Shown: one piece after another, positions 34,174 through 46,497 of the stretch
Numbering within the stretch: the first letter of the stretch is position 1
How the letters are laid out: each line of letters starts with the position of its first letter
NCBI GenBank assembly: GCA_023953615.1
Contig: JAMLJH010000002.1
Coordinates: 894,592 to 958,591 of the forward strand
Source: Verrucomicrobiia bacterium
GTDB taxonomy: Bacteria; Verrucomicrobiota; Verrucomicrobiia; Limisphaerales; JADLHS01
Length of the DNA stretch: 64,000 nt
Direction: 5' to 3'
Made by a program: the position numbers and the translations under genes
The notes under the pieces: generated by a model
What the model was told of the DNA's origin: nothing
The model's input: the letters and a program-made list of their open reading frames with translations, nothing else
The model's database searches: none

Positions 34174-35397
34174 ATGGCGTTTTCAAATCAATTCAGCCAA
34201 CCGCCCGAGGACTCCGATACGGCAGATCCGGCACGCGGCGCCAAAAGCAAACGCGCGCGTCTGGCCAAGCCCGGCGTTTTGGAATTTGCCGCTCCTCCTG
34301 AGCCGTTATTCAGCTTCCACCTGAAACCGGCGGATATCGCCCGTCACCTTGATCGCTTCGTCATCGGCCAGCGCGAGGCCAAGAAAGTATTGAGCGTGGC
34401 GTTGTGCGATCACTTTCAACACGTCCGCCTGACGCAGGAGGGAAATTTGGCGCCGTATTATCAAAAGCAAAACGTGTTGCTGCTCGGACCGACCGGCGTC
34501 GGCAAAACGCATCTGATCCGCTCCGCCGCCGAACTGATTGGCGTGCCGTTCGTGAAAGCGGACGCGACGAAGTTCAGTGAGACGGGTTACGTGGGAGGCG
34601 ACGTGGATGATCTGGTGCGGGATTTGGTGCGCCGCGCCGGGGGCGACGTTAAAAAGGCCGAACACGGGATCATTTATCTGGATGAGGTGGACAAACTCGC
34701 GACGCATGGCGAATCCGCCGGGCGCGACGTGTCGGGTCGCGGCGTGCAAACCAACCTGCTGAAACTGATGGAAGACGGGGATGTGCCGGTGGTGTCACCA
34801 AACGACGTGACTGGACAATTGCAAAGCGCGATGTCGGCCATGCGCGGCAGTGGCGCTTCGCAGCCGGAGGTGATCAATACGCGCCATATTTTGTTCATTG
34901 TCAGCGGGGCGTTTGCCGGGTTGGGGGAACTGATCGTTCGGCGATTGGAGCGGGCCGCCGCGAGCGAGCGGCGGCAACGAACGCGCCGCAGTTCGGAAGA
35001 ACTGTTGGGGCAGGCCATCACTGCCGACTTCATCGCGTTCGGTTTGGAGCCGGAGTTCGTGGGCCGATTACCGGTGCGCGTAGCCTGTCACGGATTGAGC
35101 ACGGAAGACCTGTTTAACGTGTTGCGCAAGAGCGAGAGCAGCTTGATCCACCAATACGAGCGCGCCTTTGCCGCGTACGGCATCCGTTGTGAATTCAAGG
35201 ATGACGGCCTGCGCCGTCTCGCGGAATTGGCGACGGATGAACAGACTGGCGCCCGCGGCCTGATGACGCAATGCGAACGCGTGTTTCGCGATTTCAAATT
35301 TCAATTGCCGGGGCGGCGCGTGAAACGCTTGGCGGTCACCGCGCGGTTGGTGGACGCTCCAGCTCGTGAATTGCGGCGATTATTGAAGCAGCGCTGA
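34174..35397 (+). CDS. Divergent ClpX-like AAA+ ATPase lacking zinc domain and ClpP-binding loop
   Basis: 407 residues. The AAA+ core is that of ClpX: Walker A GPTGVGKT (105-112), pore loop GYVG (138-141), Walker B IIYLDEVDK (D170, E171), FGLEPEFVGRLPV, and sensor 2 GARGL. The N-terminal C4 zinc domain is absent, replaced by about 45 residues rich in Ser, Asp, Lys and Arg. The segment that carries RKH in E. coli ClpX is here MRGSGASQPEV (223-233), and the region that carries the ClpP-docking IGF loop (about 250-285) is polar and Arg-rich with no such tripeptide. It is likely an unfoldase acting without ClpP. It lies 69 bp after metX. Confidence 0.85.
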   Translation: MAFSNQFSQPPEDSDTADPARGAKSKRARLAKPGVLEFAAPPEPLFSFHLKPADIARHLDRFVIGQREAKKVLSVALCDHFQHVRLTQEGNLAPYYQKQNVLLLGPTGVGKTHLIRSAAELIGVPFVKADATKFSETGYVGGDVDDLVRDLVRRAGGDVKKAEHGIIYLDEVDKLATHGESAGRDVSGRGVQTNLLKLMEDGDVPVVSPNDVTGQLQSAMSAMRGSGASQPEVINTRHILFIVSGAFAGLGELIVRRLERAAASERRQRTRRSSEELLGQAITADFIAFGLEPEFVGRLPVRVACHGLSTEDLFNVLRKSESSLIHQYERAFAAYGIRCEFKDDGLRRLAELATDEQTGARGLMTQCERVFRDFKFQLPGRRVKRLAVTARLVDAPARELRRLLKQR

Positions 35398-35429
35398 AGT
35401 GGCGCGTTCAGCCCGCGATCGAGAGATCC

Positions 35430-36398
35430 TCAGGCAAACGCTTCGCGCAGTTGGGCGATGCTTTTGGGCACGGCAGTTTCCGGGTCTTCCTTGCCTTCCA
35501 TTTCCAGCGACACGTAACCGTGGTAGTTCGCCTCGGCCAGGATTTTGGCGATGCGCCGGTAATCCATTTCAAGCGTGTACCATTCGCCGCCACCGGGATA
35601 GGTCTTGGCCTGAACGAACACGGCGCGGGGCGCGATTTGCGCGAGCTGATCGTAATCAGCGGTTTGGTACGGAGCGGTCAAAAAATTGCCGGTGTCCATC
35701 AAAACGCCGAGCCAGGGGGATTGAATGGCGTTGGCGATGCGCAGCAGCCCTGCCGCCGTTCGGGCCAGTCCCCAGTGATTTTCCAAAGCGAGCACGACGC
35801 CACATTCCGCGGCCTTGGGCAGACACGCTTCAATGCCGTCAATGCACCACTTGAACCCTTCCGCTTCGGTGTGTCCCGGCAGAATGGGTTCTTCTCCATG
35901 CTGCGCCATGAGTTCGTCAAAATCATTGATCGTCCCCCAGCGACCGGTGTTGATCCGCAGCGAGGGGATGCCGAGTTCGTAACAAATCTCAATGCACTTT
36001 TTGGTGTGCTCGACGTTGGCAGCCACAACTTCGGGGCGGGGGCTGACAAAGCCCTGATGTGTGGAAAGGCAAACCGGGGCGACGCCGTTGGCAAAGGCCA
36101 GGCGTTTGAGCCGGTGCAGATAATCGCGGTGCGCCCGGCTGAGCGGATCGCGCTCGGGCAGGTCCATTTGGCGGTGCAGAATATCCACGCCTTCAACTCC
36201 CAGCGCGGCGCATTTTTCGATGACGGTTTCAATCGAAACTTTCGGGCCGCGAAAATGCCAGTAGGAATAAGTGGCGATGGCCAGCTTCACGCGACGTTGG
36301 GCGGCGGTGGTGGTTTGCGCGGCGCTGGAGATGGGGCTTAACGTGGCGGCAGCACCCACACTTGCCGCCGTCGCGGCAAAAAATTGGCGACGATTCAT
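35430..36398 (-). CDS. Tat-exported sugar phosphate isomerase/epimerase-like TIM-barrel protein
   Basis: 322 residues. It starts [20 protein letters not shown], a twin-arginine signal. The mature part is the AP-endonuclease-2 / xylose isomerase-like TIM barrel: [85 protein letters not shown] and YVSLEMEG, where metal ligands (Glu, Asp, Asn, His) are expected. Substrate is probably a sugar in the periplasm. Its ATG overlaps the stop of the giant CotH/lamin-tail gene (ATGA at 36395-36398), so it is the translationally coupled last gene of a four-gene operon. Confidence 0.88.
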   Translation of the reverse strand: MNRRQFFAATAASVGAAATLSPISSAAQTTTAAQRRVKLAIATYSYWHFRGPKVSIETVIEKCAALGVEGVDILHRQMDLPERDPLSRAHRDYLHRLKRLAFANGVAPVCLSTHQGFVSPRPEVVAANVEHTKKCIEICYELGIPSLRINTGRWGTINDFDELMAQHGEEPILPGHTEAEGFKWCIDGIEACLPKAAECGVVLALENHWGLARTAAGLLRIANAIQSPWLGVLMDTGNFLTAPYQTADYDQLAQIAPRAVFVQAKTYPGGGEWYTLEMDYRRIAKILAEANYHGYVSLEMEGKEDPETAVPKSIAQLREAFA

Positions 36399-39300
36399 AA
36401 TCGAATTCGATAGAATTTTTGCGCTTCTGTCAAATCAATGGTGATTGGGGAAATTGCCGGCAGATCGTGATAAGGCCCGGTCACTTCATCCGCTTCCTGG
36501 AGCGTGCCGCGCGGCCAGCTTAATTGCATTTGATTGTCGTTCACCTGGATTCCGAGGCTGGGCGGCGGATAAACGGTGACATTGAAACTCCGCGAGGCCG
36601 TCAGGCTGGGCGTGCCATTGTCGGCCACCATGACGGTAATCGTTGCGTTCGTCGGTGCGCTCGCCGGATGCCAGTTGAATTGTCCGGTCAGTGGATTGAT
36701 GACCGCACCGGCTGGCGCACCCGCCTCGAGGCTGAACGTCAAGGTTTGGGCGGGTACGTCGGGATCGGTGGCGCTGACGGTAAAGGTCAAGGTTTGTCCC
36801 AGGGTGATTTCCTGATCCGGAATCGGGTTCAGAACCGGGGGTGTGTTGGGCAGGACATTACCCGCGCGGGGAGTGGGAGTGGGCATTGAATAAATGTTGG
36901 CCGCGCCATCGGGAAAGCGGCCTTCGGAAACATCACTGGTTTGCGATCCGAAAGTGACTGCGTCAATCTGCGTGCCGTCAGCGGCGAACAATCCGATGGC
37001 TTCGCCGCCTTTACTAAGCGCAAAATTGACGTGCAGGTCGGCGCGGTTCGCGGAATTTTGATTGGCTTCATTGTCCGCCCATACCAGGAGGTAGCCGCCC
37101 GGCGGAATCAGGTACTGACCGTTGTTTGGAATCTCGAATTGCGTTTTGTTCCCAAGATTATCGGTCAGGTAATAGCCGCCCAGATCAACGGTTTCGGAGC
37201 CGGCGTTGTATAGCTCAAACCAATCTTCAAAACCGCCATCGGCTGGATCGGCCAGCGTGTGGGTGTTATCCGCCATCCATTCGTTGATGAAAACGGGTAG
37301 TGGCGCTGCCGCACCGTTATTGGTTACGCCCGGAGTCGCGTAGAACAGATTTGCCCGATAGAACGGTTGGGCGTCCGGCACATCACCGTACGACCAGTTG
37401 GCCGGTAAATTGTGGTAGGTCAGATAATCCACCAATTGGTTGGTGCCGCCGCTGAGCCGCGACAGCGCCACTTGTCCCGAACCGGACGGCAGCCGGAAAT
37501 TGGTGTGCGGCACGCCCGCGACGGTTTGAGCCGGCTCGTTATCGCACCAGACCAGCAGGAAACTTTGCGGAGGCATGGTGAGACCGGAAGGGAAGCTCCA
37601 GCGCGTCGGGTTGGCGTAGTCGTCGGAAAGATAATAGTCGGTGAGGTTGATGGGGCTGGCCCCAGGATTGAAAATTTCCACCCACGGATCGCGTTGGCCA
37701 AAATTATCCACCGGCCCGGTCTGGTTGTTGGCTTGCAGTTCATTGAGCCAAAGCGTCGGAAAGGCCGGCAACGTGGCGGCAACGGAATTGAGGGCGCCGG
37801 GTGTCGCGGCCCATGACTCCAGCCGCTGGGCCACGAGGCTCAGGCCAAACGTGATGTCCGAACTGCCGGTGATGTTCTGATGGATGGAAATGGCGATGGT
37901 ATTTTCGCCCGGAACAAAGAGAGCGGTCGGCAGAAGAATCGCTTCTGGCGCAATGGCGTCGCCCGAGGGCGGTTGCTGGCCGCTTTGAGTCAGAGTTTGA
38001 TTCGAGATCAAACCGGTCGGCATGCGGAGTCGTGCGGCTTCCGTGCCGTTCACGTAGATCACCGCGCCGTCATCCACGTAAGCGTCAGCGGTGACGGCAT
38101 AACCAGCCAGGTCGTTGGTGAGATTAAATTTAGTGCGGAAATAATACGCGTGGCCGGAAGTGACATTGTTGGTGGCCACACGCGGGTCCAACAGAGTGGT
38201 GCGGATCAAGGGGGTGATCGCTGAATTATTTTCATAGGCCAACAATGCGGGCCCGGCGGGCCAGGCCGCGTCGTTGAAGGTCGGGGCCGTCCAGTTCACT
38301 CCGTCCAGGTTGGAGACCTGCATGAATTTCCAGGTATTGGTCAGGGCCAGCAAGGAGAGCGATTCGGGTTGCGTTCCGGATTGAAGGGTCACCGCCCAAT
38401 TGGCCACGCGGCTGTTATCCTGCGTGGCATCGCGTAATTGCAAAGAGCCGCCGAGGGTCGGGACGGCCCAAGGCGCGGCGGCTTCGTAACGAACGCGATC
38501 CACCACGGTGTTATCACCCGGAACCGCGCCGGGTGACAACAGGCTTAAAGTTTCGCCTTCGGGCTGAATTACTCCCTGGAATTCGTCCAGCACCGTGATG
38601 CCCGGCCCGTAGGCCGTGTTGAAGGCGGTGCGATCTTTGGTCAGCACCACGTATTGCTGCGGTTCAATGAACGTGCCGCCGGGGAAGTGATAGCTCAACC
38701 CGTTGAACTGCCAATCCGACAAGTCAAAACTGGTGCTGCTGGAAGTGTTGAACAACTCGACAAATTCCGCGCGTGGCACGAGCGGGGCATACATGATTTC
38801 ATTGATGACCACCTGGTTCACCGGCGAGGTCACCGCGCCGCCGTAAGTAATCGCAATGCTGCCAGTCGCTCCGGGGATGGTTTCACCGTGCGCGTCCTGA
38901 CCCGCCACATTGAACACGTTGTTGCCGGGTGACAAAGCCACTCGCGCGGTCCACGTCGTAACTCCGGTCCAGCGCACCGACCACGGCACGCCGTTGATTG
39001 TGATGGTGTCCACTCCGATGGGCGCGGTGCCGGTGAGGGTCGCGATGTTTCCCGCGAGCGACGGGCTGTTGTTGACGCTGAACGTCGTGGCGACCGTGGC
39101 GAGTTGGTTTTGCAGAAAGGTGCGGCGAGCCACGAACCACGCTTTTACGGCGGCGGGACTGGTCAGCGCCGCGCCATCGCACCATTTGATTTGGTTGGCG
39201 ACCAGGGATTGATACTTGGCATCCATGACCGGAGTGTAATTGGCCGGATCAAAGGGACCGTTGAGGGCGTCCGCCACCGCCCGCCAGTAGGCGCGTTGAA

Positions 39301-42300
39301 ACGGCGGATAGGCGTACATCGCGGCAATGACCGGATCTTCCGAGTTGAAGAGCGGCGCACTTTCGGGAGGACGACTGCCGCTAACCTGGGCCGCGAGCAT
39401 GAGCCAGTCCAGATCGAACATGTAAAGCTGCCATTTTCCGTTTTGCGGTTTGTAGGCGTACATGTTTTTGCCGATGTCATGCCCCCACGCGTCGAAGTTG
39501 ACGATGATGTGTTCGGTGGCAAAAATGCGAATCCACTCCTCCACATCCACCAGCCCCAAAGTGGATGAAGTGTAAGGTTCGGGTTTCGCGGCATTCAACG
39601 CGTCGGCCAGAGCGAAAATACCCGTGTAATCATTCACGCGATTGGCTGCGCGATACATGAAGTTCCAGCGGTATTTTTCGCGCTTTTTGAGGCCGCCGGT
39701 GGTGGTGAAATTTTGAATGCGCGGCTGTGGATCGGCGATCAAACTTCCGCTGTCACTAAATTCAAACGCCCGGTCAATCTTGAAAAATTGCCCGTCGGTA
39801 TCGTCCGGCGACCATTGTTTGATGAACGAACTGCCCGGCTGATGAACCGCTTCAAAGACGGCGTGCCGCGATTCATCGGTTACTCCATTCACATGCAGGC
39901 GAATGATATAGCGATGACTGAAGGGGAGTCGCAATTGGTCGGCAATCCAATAGCCCAGTTGCTCCTGCATTGCGGAGGTCTCACCGCCGTGGCCGCCGGG
40001 CCAATCCAGCACCAGACCGCTGTCGCCGAGCAACAGGTCGTCCTTGGGCAGATCAATGCTGTAACCGCACCGGCCGGAGGTGGGACTGCTGTAGCCGGGA
40101 GAGATATAAGGACTGCCCGCATACAGCCCGGTGGCGTTGTAAATGACGCGTTTATCGTCCAACACGAACGTGATATCGAACGGCGTGTTATCCAAGCGAT
40201 TGCGAACGGACCAGGAATTGAGCGTGGCCTGGCTCATCCAGATCCGGTAGGTCGGAAAATTTCCGGTGGGCTGCGTTTCCCCCACGCGCACCAGACACTC
40301 ACGCGTCGGTGCATCGTTCGGGAAGGTGGCCGTGGCCGCCGGCACCTGACCGTCGGTGGCGGTTACATAATACGCGATGAGTGCGCCGCTGACTTGACCG
40401 GGAACGGTGGCGGTGTAAATGCCGTCGCCCGCCACTTGATCCCCGGCGGTGCCGGCGTCGTTCATGTTGACGGTGGAATAATTTAAGTTGGGGTCCAGAC
40501 GATATTTCAGTTGCAGGGCGGACAACCCGTCGGGGTCTTGCACTTGGGCGGTGACGATGAAAGCGGTGTTAGCCGCCGGCAAAACGGGCGAGTGTTGCAC
40601 TTCGGTAATGGCCGGGGCGGCGTTGGGTTGGTAACGGCTGTTCACCGCGCCGGGCGTGCCCGGGCTGATGGGCAACGCCATTTCGCCGGCACATTCGAGC
40701 CAGTTGCCGCGCAAACGAAAGAGGATTTCCGGATGCCCCTTCAGCCAGCGCACGTGGGCACGGATGGTGACGTTTTTGGTGCCGGAGGCGAGAGTGGTCG
40801 TAAGCGGCGTGCGGATGCGATTGATTTGGTTATCGCCCCGCGTCACGGCCCGGACGTGATACGATTGCGCGCTCTCATAACCCTCGGTGGTTTCGAGACT
40901 GGAAGTGGATTCCGTCCCTTGAGCCACCCAGCCATTGGCCCCCGCTTCAAAAGTGGAATTGGCAATCAGATTAACGCCGTCCTGCCAGACCTCGACATTA
41001 TCAATCAGACATTCGCCCGCACCTTGCAACAGAACTTGCAACTGATCGGCGGTGGTCGAGCCATTATCTATCGTGCCCGTCGCGCTGACCAATTGCCACG
41101 GCGCTTTCTGCGTTTCATCACTGTCGGCCCAATTTGAGGGCAACCGGGAATTGGCGCGTGGATCAATCCGTTCCAAACTGCTGCCGCCGCCATCGGCCCA
41201 TTGTCCCCAGCGGCCGCCATCGGCGTACGTCACCTCGTCCACAACGATCTGGAAGAAATTGGTTACCGTGACGCCGCCGCTTTCGCTGACGGTGGAATCG
41301 GGTTTGCCGAGCGTGATGCGTTCGCCGCTGCGGGAAAGGCGACCGCCAAAGTCGCCGTAAACAAGCGCCGGATTGACCGCGGGATAATTGCTCAGAAAGT
41401 TTGCCCGCGCTTTGGCCACCACCAAGTAACCGTTGGCGGCGATGGTGGCGCCATTGGGAAACGTGTAGCTGATGCCATCGCCCAAAGTCCAACCGTCGAG
41501 ATTCACCGCGACTGCGCCTCGGTTATACAATTCCACGTACTGATCGTCATCGTTTTCGGAAATGGGATGATACATCAACTCGTTGAGGATCACGTCGCCG
41601 ACCCGCACCGGCGCGTTGGGCAGGCTCGGCGTTTTGGCCGTCAACCGATAGAACTGGTCCGCGCCATCCGGATAACGTCCGGTGGCCACTCCATTTTCCT
41701 GGCCATCGAAACGGACGGCGTCCAATACACGAGTGCGCGCTGGATTTTTGAAGTAGATGGTTTCGCCATCGGCGGCGAGAGAAAAGCCCAGGAGGGTTTG
41801 ATTGAAGGAAACGTATCCATTGGCCGGCAAGGTCAACGCCGGAATGAGATACTTGTCCACCTCGGGATCATCGGACAACACGCAGCCGGTCAGATTCACC
41901 GGAGTCGCGCTGTGATTGTAGAGTTCGATGTAGTCCTGCTCGGGATCATCCGTGTGCGCGAGAAATTCATTGATCACCACGTGCTTCAGCGGATCGGGAA
42001 CGTAGAATTCAGAATGTCCGGGTGAGCCGCCGATCACTTCGCTGGCGGCCCAGGCGCGCGGGTCGTTCTCGCCCCAGGAGGGATGCGCCAGCACCAGCGA
42101 ATGTCCCGCGCCGTCCGCCGCCACCGGCCAGGGAGGCGTATCGGAGTAATCCACCTGCAAAAACACCCCGCCAATGCGATTCACCAATTGCACCGTACCG
42201 CTGGAATTCGGAAGGCTGTTGCCGAACGGTCCGAGGACGTTGGGCAACCCGTAGGCGTTTTGCAAATCAACCGGCGATTTGGCCACCACCAAAAACCCGC

Positions 42301-44386
42301 CGCCGGGAATTGCCGTGCCGACGGGAAAATCATAATTGATGCTGCCGCGCAAGGCGAAGCCTTCGAGTGATTCCGGTTCGCCCCGGGTGTTGAACAGTTC
42401 CACGTATTCCAACGCGGTATTGGTGGGGTGATACATGATTTCGGAAATCACCAGACTCGTGCGGCGCGAACTTTGGCTTAACGCCTCGAAGGGCAAATCG
42501 CCGTTCACTCCGCTGGCAGTCACTTCGCCGAAGTCTCGAAACGCCGCCGTGCTCAATTGGCTGGAATGATGGCTGGACACGGCAAATCCGAAATAAACCG
42601 TGGCCGGCAAAGTGAGGTTGACCGAACCGAGCGGCGTCCAGTTTTGTCCATCCACACCGGCGAAACCGGTGAAGGTGTTGGCGGCGCGTTTGAGTCGCAA
42701 CCACGTATGCGGATAGTTCGCCGGGAACGCGCCGGTGGTGGTGGCCGCGCCATTGGCGGTTGAGCGCGATCGGAAGAAGCAGCCGCTGATGCTGGGCGTG
42801 GCCATAACGCCGGCCATGCGGGAATCGGGATCGAGCGTTTCGCGGATCAGCAGTCCCGCCTCCGACCACGCATCGCTCAACGTGAGCGCGTCGAGGCGGA
42901 CTTTGACATCAAAATCGCCGGTACGCGGCACGTAACTGAATTGGTATTGATCCGCACTGCCGCCAAGACCGTTGCCGCCGCCGGAGATGTCCCAGCCGTC
43001 ACCCGTGTAGAACTGACTGCCGCGAGGCGCATCGCCGATAGGCACGCTCGCATAAACGCTGGCGATGAATTGCGCCTGGGAATTATTGGTGACGGTATTG
43101 GCGGACGCCGTCTGATCCGCGACGTGGTTTACGGTCAGCGTGTACGACGCATTATCGGTCATCGGGCTTACGCTTAGCACCACGTTACTTTGCGCGGTAT
43201 CGAGCGTAATGGCTGAAATTGTGAGGCCGCCGCTCAACGCGTAATTGCCCGGATTCGTCGCGCTGCTCGGTTGCAAAGATTTGGAAAACTGGGCCAGCAC
43301 TTGATTCAGACCGAGCGATTGGGCGTAAAGCAGAACGGGGCGATTGGTATCCGCCAGAACGGTCAACACGGCCGGAGCGCTGGTGACCACCTGGCTGGAG
43401 CCGTTGACGAAGTTGGAAGCGACCAACCGGTAGGCGGCGTTGTTATCCGCGAGTGCCGCGATGAAGCTGTAAGTCGTGTTGGTCGCTCCCGGGAGCACCG
43501 CTCCGTTTCGCAGCCAGCGCAAGGTTGGAAACGGAACTCCACTCACCGCCGCTTGGAGGGTGAGGTCCGTTCCTTCCACGACCGTGGTATTCGTCGGGCT
43601 GGTGACAATGGTGGCGGGTGCGGTCGGCGCAACTTCCCCACTCACGGCGTAAATGCCCGTGGCGCCGGCCGACGAAGCTTTGCTGAACGTGAGGCTGGCA
43701 ATTGGTTTGTTATTCGCGCCCAAGAGCGAAGCCAAATTCAAGGTGGTCTGATAAAATCGAGGGTCGTCCGGAGCGCCTTCCGTCCCTCCGTTTGTCAGAT
43801 CAATCCGTTCCATTCCGCTCAATGCCGCGCCGGGATTAAAAAACCAGTCCGGTGCGTTGTAGGTGGTGACAAACGAAGTGCCATCGGTGAAATGAAGAGT
43901 CAAAGCGGGCACTCCACCTCCGCTACCCGAGTGCGCAATGACCGCAAGGCGCTGGTAAGTCTCCGGGGTGACCAGTGTCAGTGTTCCCTCGCTTAACCCG
44001 GTGTTGGCACTCAGCACCAGCGCGTTGTTTGCCGTGTAGGGTTGAAATTGAAACCGGGTATTATCGCCCAACGCGCTCAGGAAGCTGCCGTTCGCGGGCA
44101 ACCCGTACGACTTGCCGCTCAAACCCGCCTGATAAAACGCCCAATTTTCGCTGGGATTAAAATTGGTGGCGTAACTCTGGTAGGGCGGACCGGCAGCGGT
44201 GCTTTCAATCACGACATCCAGGTTGAATCCGGAAACCGCGAGCGGCGTCATGTCGGCGGCCTGGAGCGATCTCCAACCGAACACACCAGCAGCCAGAGCC
44301 GTTAGCAACCAACCGATGGAATGAAATGTGAGCCGCGGTCGCGATGCCGTTTTGCGCATCGGTAAATCAGAGCAAGCGTTGAACAT
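36395..44386 (-). CDS. Giant secreted protein: Ig-like, six lamin-tail domains and a CotH kinase-like domain
   Basis: 2663 residues with an N-terminal hydrophobic export signal (about 22-43, [19 protein letters not shown]). Order: a beta region (45-260), an Ig-like domain (about 265-360), a beta-sandwich of the DUF1349/LamG type (about 470-630), lamin-tail domains starting near residues 643 ([20 protein letters not shown]), 805 and 930, a CotH-like kinase fold at about 1390-1765 with [20 protein letters not shown] supplying the DLD metal site, three further lamin-tail domains near 1858, 2213 and 2368, and an Ig/cadherin domain (about 2510-2600). It ends with the FYRIRL C-terminal module. CotH domains phosphorylate proteins in Bacillus spores; lamin-tail domains here probably mediate surface binding. 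It starts 29 bp after the previous stop and overlaps the next start. Confidence 0.88.
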   Translation of the reverse strand: MFNACSDLPMRKTASRPRLTFHSIGWLLTALAAGVFGWRSLQAADMTPLAVSGFNLDVVIESTAAGPPYQSYATNFNPSENWAFYQAGLSGKSYGLPANGSFLSALGDNTRFQFQPYTANNALVLSANTGLSEGTLTLVTPETYQRLAVIAHSGSGGGVPALTLHFTDGTSFVTTYNAPDWFFNPGAALSGMERIDLTNGGTEGAPDDPRFYQTTLNLASLLGANNKPIASLTFSKASSAGATGIYAVSGEVAPTAPATIVTSPTNTTVVEGTDLTLQAAVSGVPFPTLRWLRNGAVLPGATNTTYSFIAALADNNAAYRLVASNFVNGSSQVVTSAPAVLTVLADTNRPVLLYAQSLGLNQVLAQFSKSLQPSSATNPGNYALSGGLTISAITLDTAQSNVVLSVSPMTDNASYTLTVNHVADQTASANTVTNNSQAQFIASVYASVPIGDAPRGSQFYTGDGWDISGGGNGLGGSADQYQFSYVPRTGDFDVKVRLDALTLSDAWSEAGLLIRETLDPDSRMAGVMATPSISGCFFRSRSTANGAATTTGAFPANYPHTWLRLKRAANTFTGFAGVDGQNWTPLGSVNLTLPATVYFGFAVSSHHSSQLSTAAFRDFGEVTASGVNGDLPFEALSQSSRRTSLVISEIMYHPTNTALEYVELFNTRGEPESLEGFALRGSINYDFPVGTAIPGGGFLVVAKSPVDLQNAYGLPNVLGPFGNSLPNSSGTVQLVNRIGGVFLQVDYSDTPPWPVAADGAGHSLVLAHPSWGENDPRAWAASEVIGGSPGHSEFYVPDPLKHVVINEFLAHTDDPEQDYIELYNHSATPVNLTGCVLSDDPEVDKYLIPALTLPANGYVSFNQTLLGFSLAADGETIYFKNPARTRVLDAVRFDGQENGVATGRYPDGADQFYRLTAKTPSLPNAPVRVGDVILNELMYHPISENDDDQYVELYNRGAVAVNLDGWTLGDGISYTFPNGATIAANGYLVVAKARANFLSNYPAVNPALVYGDFGGRLSRSGERITLGKPDSTVSESGGVTVTNFFQIVVDEVTYADGGRWGQWADGGGSSLERIDPRANSRLPSNWADSDETQKAPWQLVSATGTIDNGSTTADQLQVLLQGAGECLIDNVEVWQDGVNLIANSTFEAGANGWVAQGTESTSSLETTEGYESAQSYHVRAVTRGDNQINRIRTPLTTTLASGTKNVTIRAHVRWLKGHPEILFRLRGNWLECAGEMALPISPGTPGAVNSRYQPNAAPAITEVQHSPVLPAANTAFIVTAQVQDPDGLSALQLKYRLDPNLNYSTVNMNDAGTAGDQVAGDGIYTATVPGQVSGALIAYYVTATDGQVPAATATFPNDAPTRECLVRVGETQPTGNFPTYRIWMSQATLNSWSVRNRLDNTPFDITFVLDDKRVIYNATGLYAGSPYISPGYSSPTSGRCGYSIDLPKDDLLLGDSGLVLDWPGGHGGETSAMQEQLGYWIADQLRLPFSHRYIIRLHVNGVTDESRHAVFEAVHQPGSSFIKQWSPDDTDGQFFKIDRAFEFSDSGSLIADPQPRIQNFTTTGGLKKREKYRWNFMYRAANRVNDYTGIFALADALNAAKPEPYTSSTLGLVDVEEWIRIFATEHIIVNFDAWGHDIGKNMYAYKPQNGKWQLYMFDLDWLMLAAQVSGSRPPESAPLFNSEDPVIAAMYAYPPFQRAYWRAVADALNGPFDPANYTPVMDAKYQSLVANQIKWCDGAALTSPAAVKAWFVARRTFLQNQLATVATTFSVNNSPSLAGNIATLTGTAPIGVDTITINGVPWSVRWTGVTTWTARVALSPGNNVFNVAGQDAHGETIPGATGSIAITYGGAVTSPVNQVVINEIMYAPLVPRAEFVELFNTSSSTSFDLSDWQFNGLSYHFPGGTFIEPQQYVVLTKDRTAFNTAYGPGITVLDEFQGVIQPEGETLSLLSPGAVPGDNTVVDRVRYEAAAPWAVPTLGGSLQLRDATQDNSRVANWAVTLQSGTQPESLSLLALTNTWKFMQVSNLDGVNWTAPTFNDAAWPAGPALLAYENNSAITPLIRTTLLDPRVATNNVTSGHAYYFRTKFNLTNDLAGYAVTADAYVDDGAVIYVNGTEAARLRMPTGLISNQTLTQSGQQPPSGDAIAPEAILLPTALFVPGENTIAISIHQNITGSSDITFGLSLVAQRLESWAATPGALNSVAATLPAFPTLWLNELQANNQTGPVDNFGQRDPWVEIFNPGASPINLTDYYLSDDYANPTRWSFPSGLTMPPQSFLLVWCDNEPAQTVAGVPHTNFRLPSGSGQVALSRLSGGTNQLVDYLTYHNLPANWSYGDVPDAQPFYRANLFYATPGVTNNGAAAPLPVFINEWMADNTHTLADPADGGFEDWFELYNAGSETVDLGGYYLTDNLGNKTQFEIPNNGQYLIPPGGYLLVWADNEANQNSANRADLHVNFALSKGGEAIGLFAADGTQIDAVTFGSQTSDVSEGRFPDGAANIYSMPTPTPRAGNVLPNTPPVLNPIPDQEITLGQTLTFTVSATDPDVPAQTLTFSLEAGAPAGAVINPLTGQFNWHPASAPTNATITVMVADNGTPSLTASRSFNVTVYPPPSLGIQVNDNQMQLSWPRGTLQEADEVTGPYHDLPAISPITIDLTEAQKFYRIRL

Positions 44387-44415
44387 GATACGGAGCGGAG
44401 AACTTTCTATCGGAA

Positions 44416-46476
44416 TTAGAGTCGTCGAATTTTGAGATTGCGAAAGGAGATCTGGCCGTGATCGCCCTGGAGCGCGATGCGGCCCGCCCCCGTCTGTGCA
44501 AACAGCGGCATTTGGGAAAATTTGCTGCGCGCCACGCGGCCTTTGAAATCGTCACTGCCCAACTGATATTCAAAATATTTCACTCCATTGATCCAGTGCT
44601 CGCATTTATCCGGAGTGACGACCAGGCGAATTTGATTCCACTGTCCCGCCGGCAGCGTCGCATCAATCGGCTGACCGGTGCGCGGGTCTTCGGACGGCCG
44701 ATAAAGCGCGTAGAGCCAGCCACAGCGTTGCGGATCGGAAGCGTGGGCGTTGTCTTCCAATTGAAATTCCGGTCCGGTCGCCCAGGCCGCGCCGCCGACA
44801 TCCGTTACGTGGTACATGATGCCGCTGTTGCCGCCTTTCGAGATGTTGTATTCCAGTTGCAGCTCGAATGCCGCAAAGGTTTCCGTGGTCACCAGGTCTC
44901 CGGCGTCGTGCGGGTCTGCGCAAATCAGCAGACCCTCTTTTACCTGCCAGCCCGGACGCACGCCGTCCCGTTTGAAATTGTGCCAGCCGGTAAAATCCAC
45001 GCCGTTGAACAGCGATTGCCAACCGGCCTGCTGTTCCGCCGTGGTCAGGGTGTTCAGTCGTGCGCCGGCGCGGGCCGCCAACTGCGCCTCGACGTGCTGT
45101 TTCCATTCCTCGTTCAGGGTTGCCAGTGTTTTACCGGTTAACTGCTCCCAAAGCGCGTCCGTGTATTCGCCCCGCCGACAAGCCGCGTTGATCTGGGTGA
45201 GCAGGGTGGCCTTGGCATCATGATGGCGGATCACGTAATCCAGGAAATTCGCCGTGATCCGATAGCTTTGATCGTACTGGAGCTTCGCGTTCCGACGTCC
45301 TTCCAGCCAGATCAGGTCCGCGCCGTGACTCTGGGGTTCAAACAAAAAGAAACGCAGGTAATCCGGAATGCCTTCCACCAACCAGCCCGGGGGACGCTGA
45401 GATCCTGGCCGACGCGAACGACCGTATGCCTGCACGACATGCACGGCTTCGTGGACGATTGCGCCCAGCGCCTCGCGGTCGAGTTCGCGGCGCAGCCAGT
45501 CCGCGTTGGCCGTGATTCGATTGCCGCTGGCGTACGCCACGCCGTCCGCCGGACGGATGACGATGGTGACATTGGTGGGGGCGTTAAAACCGGCGCTGGG
45601 CAGCCGGGCCACGATGCGCGGATACCATGCGCTCAGGACGGGGGCCAGTTTGTCTTCCACCCATTCCGCCAAATCGGGCGCTTCCGAAGTATCCACCGAG
45701 ATTTGCTGTTCGCCGGTGCTGGTGGTGAAGCGGTAAGGCGCGGCGGTCGCCGCTTCAGTGGCGCCGGTTTCGATGACGTCAATTTCACTGTAGAACGTGT
45801 TGCCGAACGGATCGTTCTGTTCGGTCGGAGAAATATCGAAAAGCAGGTAGCGAAATTTTCCCAACTCTCCCGAGGCATCGGTGATGCGGACCCGGTATTC
45901 ACCACCCCAATCACCAGTGGCGGGCCGGGTATCCACCGCGGCCAGAAGCTGCCAGCCGCTGCGGGCGAGATCCGTGGTGCGTTGGGGGCGTTCGACAAAA
46001 CTTTCGCCACTGCCATCGCTGCCGTACAGGCGATAGACCTGCGGGCCGCGTGACCCCGGATGACGCGAGCAGGTGTTGATTCGCTCGACGGAAACCAGCC
46101 GTCCCAGGTCGAACAACAACCGGCCTCCGTCGGTGCCGGCGTCGAAAAAGAAATTCTCGCCGGGGGCATCCGCCGCTGACGGCAGGCGACCGTCCTGCAA
46201 TTTCGTCAAGCCGCCGCTGTTCGGATCCACCACGCCCGCCAGAATCCGGAGGTGCGCCGTGGCGGCCGCGTCCCGCCGGGACACATTGGGAACATTCGTA
46301 AAAGTGGTTTCAGCGGAGGGACCGCTGGCGGGAAGAACTTCCGTTGTCACTTGGACCGCCGCCATCGTCCCGGCGAGCGACCCCAGCCAGAGCAATCCCC
46401 AAACGGCACCGGTGCGGATGAAATTTGATCGGCGGTTTAATGTGGCGCTGGATTCGGGGACTGGTGGTATCGGCAT
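44416..46476 (-). CDS. Secreted fusion of basic-secretory-protein metallopeptidase and DUF1080 (concanavalin-like) domain
   Basis: 686 residues with an N-terminal signal (about residues 22-40, [18 protein letters not shown]). Residues 45-215 resemble an F5/8-like (discoidin) beta domain ([20 protein letters not shown]). The middle (about 230-460) is the plant basic secretory protein family, with the zinc-binding HEAVH (H342, E343, H346) and [19 protein letters not shown]. Residues about 480-686 form a DUF1080/3-keto-disaccharide hydrolase-like lectin fold ([33 protein letters not shown]). A secreted peptidase joined to a sugar-binding or sugar-cleaving domain. It lies 21 bp after the sulfatase and 29 bp before the giant protein. 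Confidence 0.85.
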   Translation of the reverse strand: MPIPPVPESSATLNRRSNFIRTGAVWGLLWLGSLAGTMAAVQVTTEVLPASGPSAETTFTNVPNVSRRDAAATAHLRILAGVVDPNSGGLTKLQDGRLPSAADAPGENFFFDAGTDGGRLLFDLGRLVSVERINTCSRHPGSRGPQVYRLYGSDGSGESFVERPQRTTDLARSGWQLLAAVDTRPATGDWGGEYRVRITDASGELGKFRYLLFDISPTEQNDPFGNTFYSEIDVIETGATEAATAAPYRFTTSTGEQQISVDTSEAPDLAEWVEDKLAPVLSAWYPRIVARLPSAGFNAPTNVTIVIRPADGVAYASGNRITANADWLRRELDREALGAIVHEAVHVVQAYGRSRRPGSQRPPGWLVEGIPDYLRFFLFEPQSHGADLIWLEGRRNAKLQYDQSYRITANFLDYVIRHHDAKATLLTQINAACRRGEYTDALWEQLTGKTLATLNEEWKQHVEAQLAARAGARLNTLTTAEQQAGWQSLFNGVDFTGWHNFKRDGVRPGWQVKEGLLICADPHDAGDLVTTETFAAFELQLEYNISKGGNSGIMYHVTDVGGAAWATGPEFQLEDNAHASDPQRCGWLYALYRPSEDPRTGQPIDATLPAGQWNQIRLVVTPDKCEHWINGVKYFEYQLGSDDFKGRVARSKFSQMPLFAQTGAGRIALQGDHGQISFRNLKIRRL

Positions 46477-46497
46477 CTTAAGCTGGTGAGTGATGGG

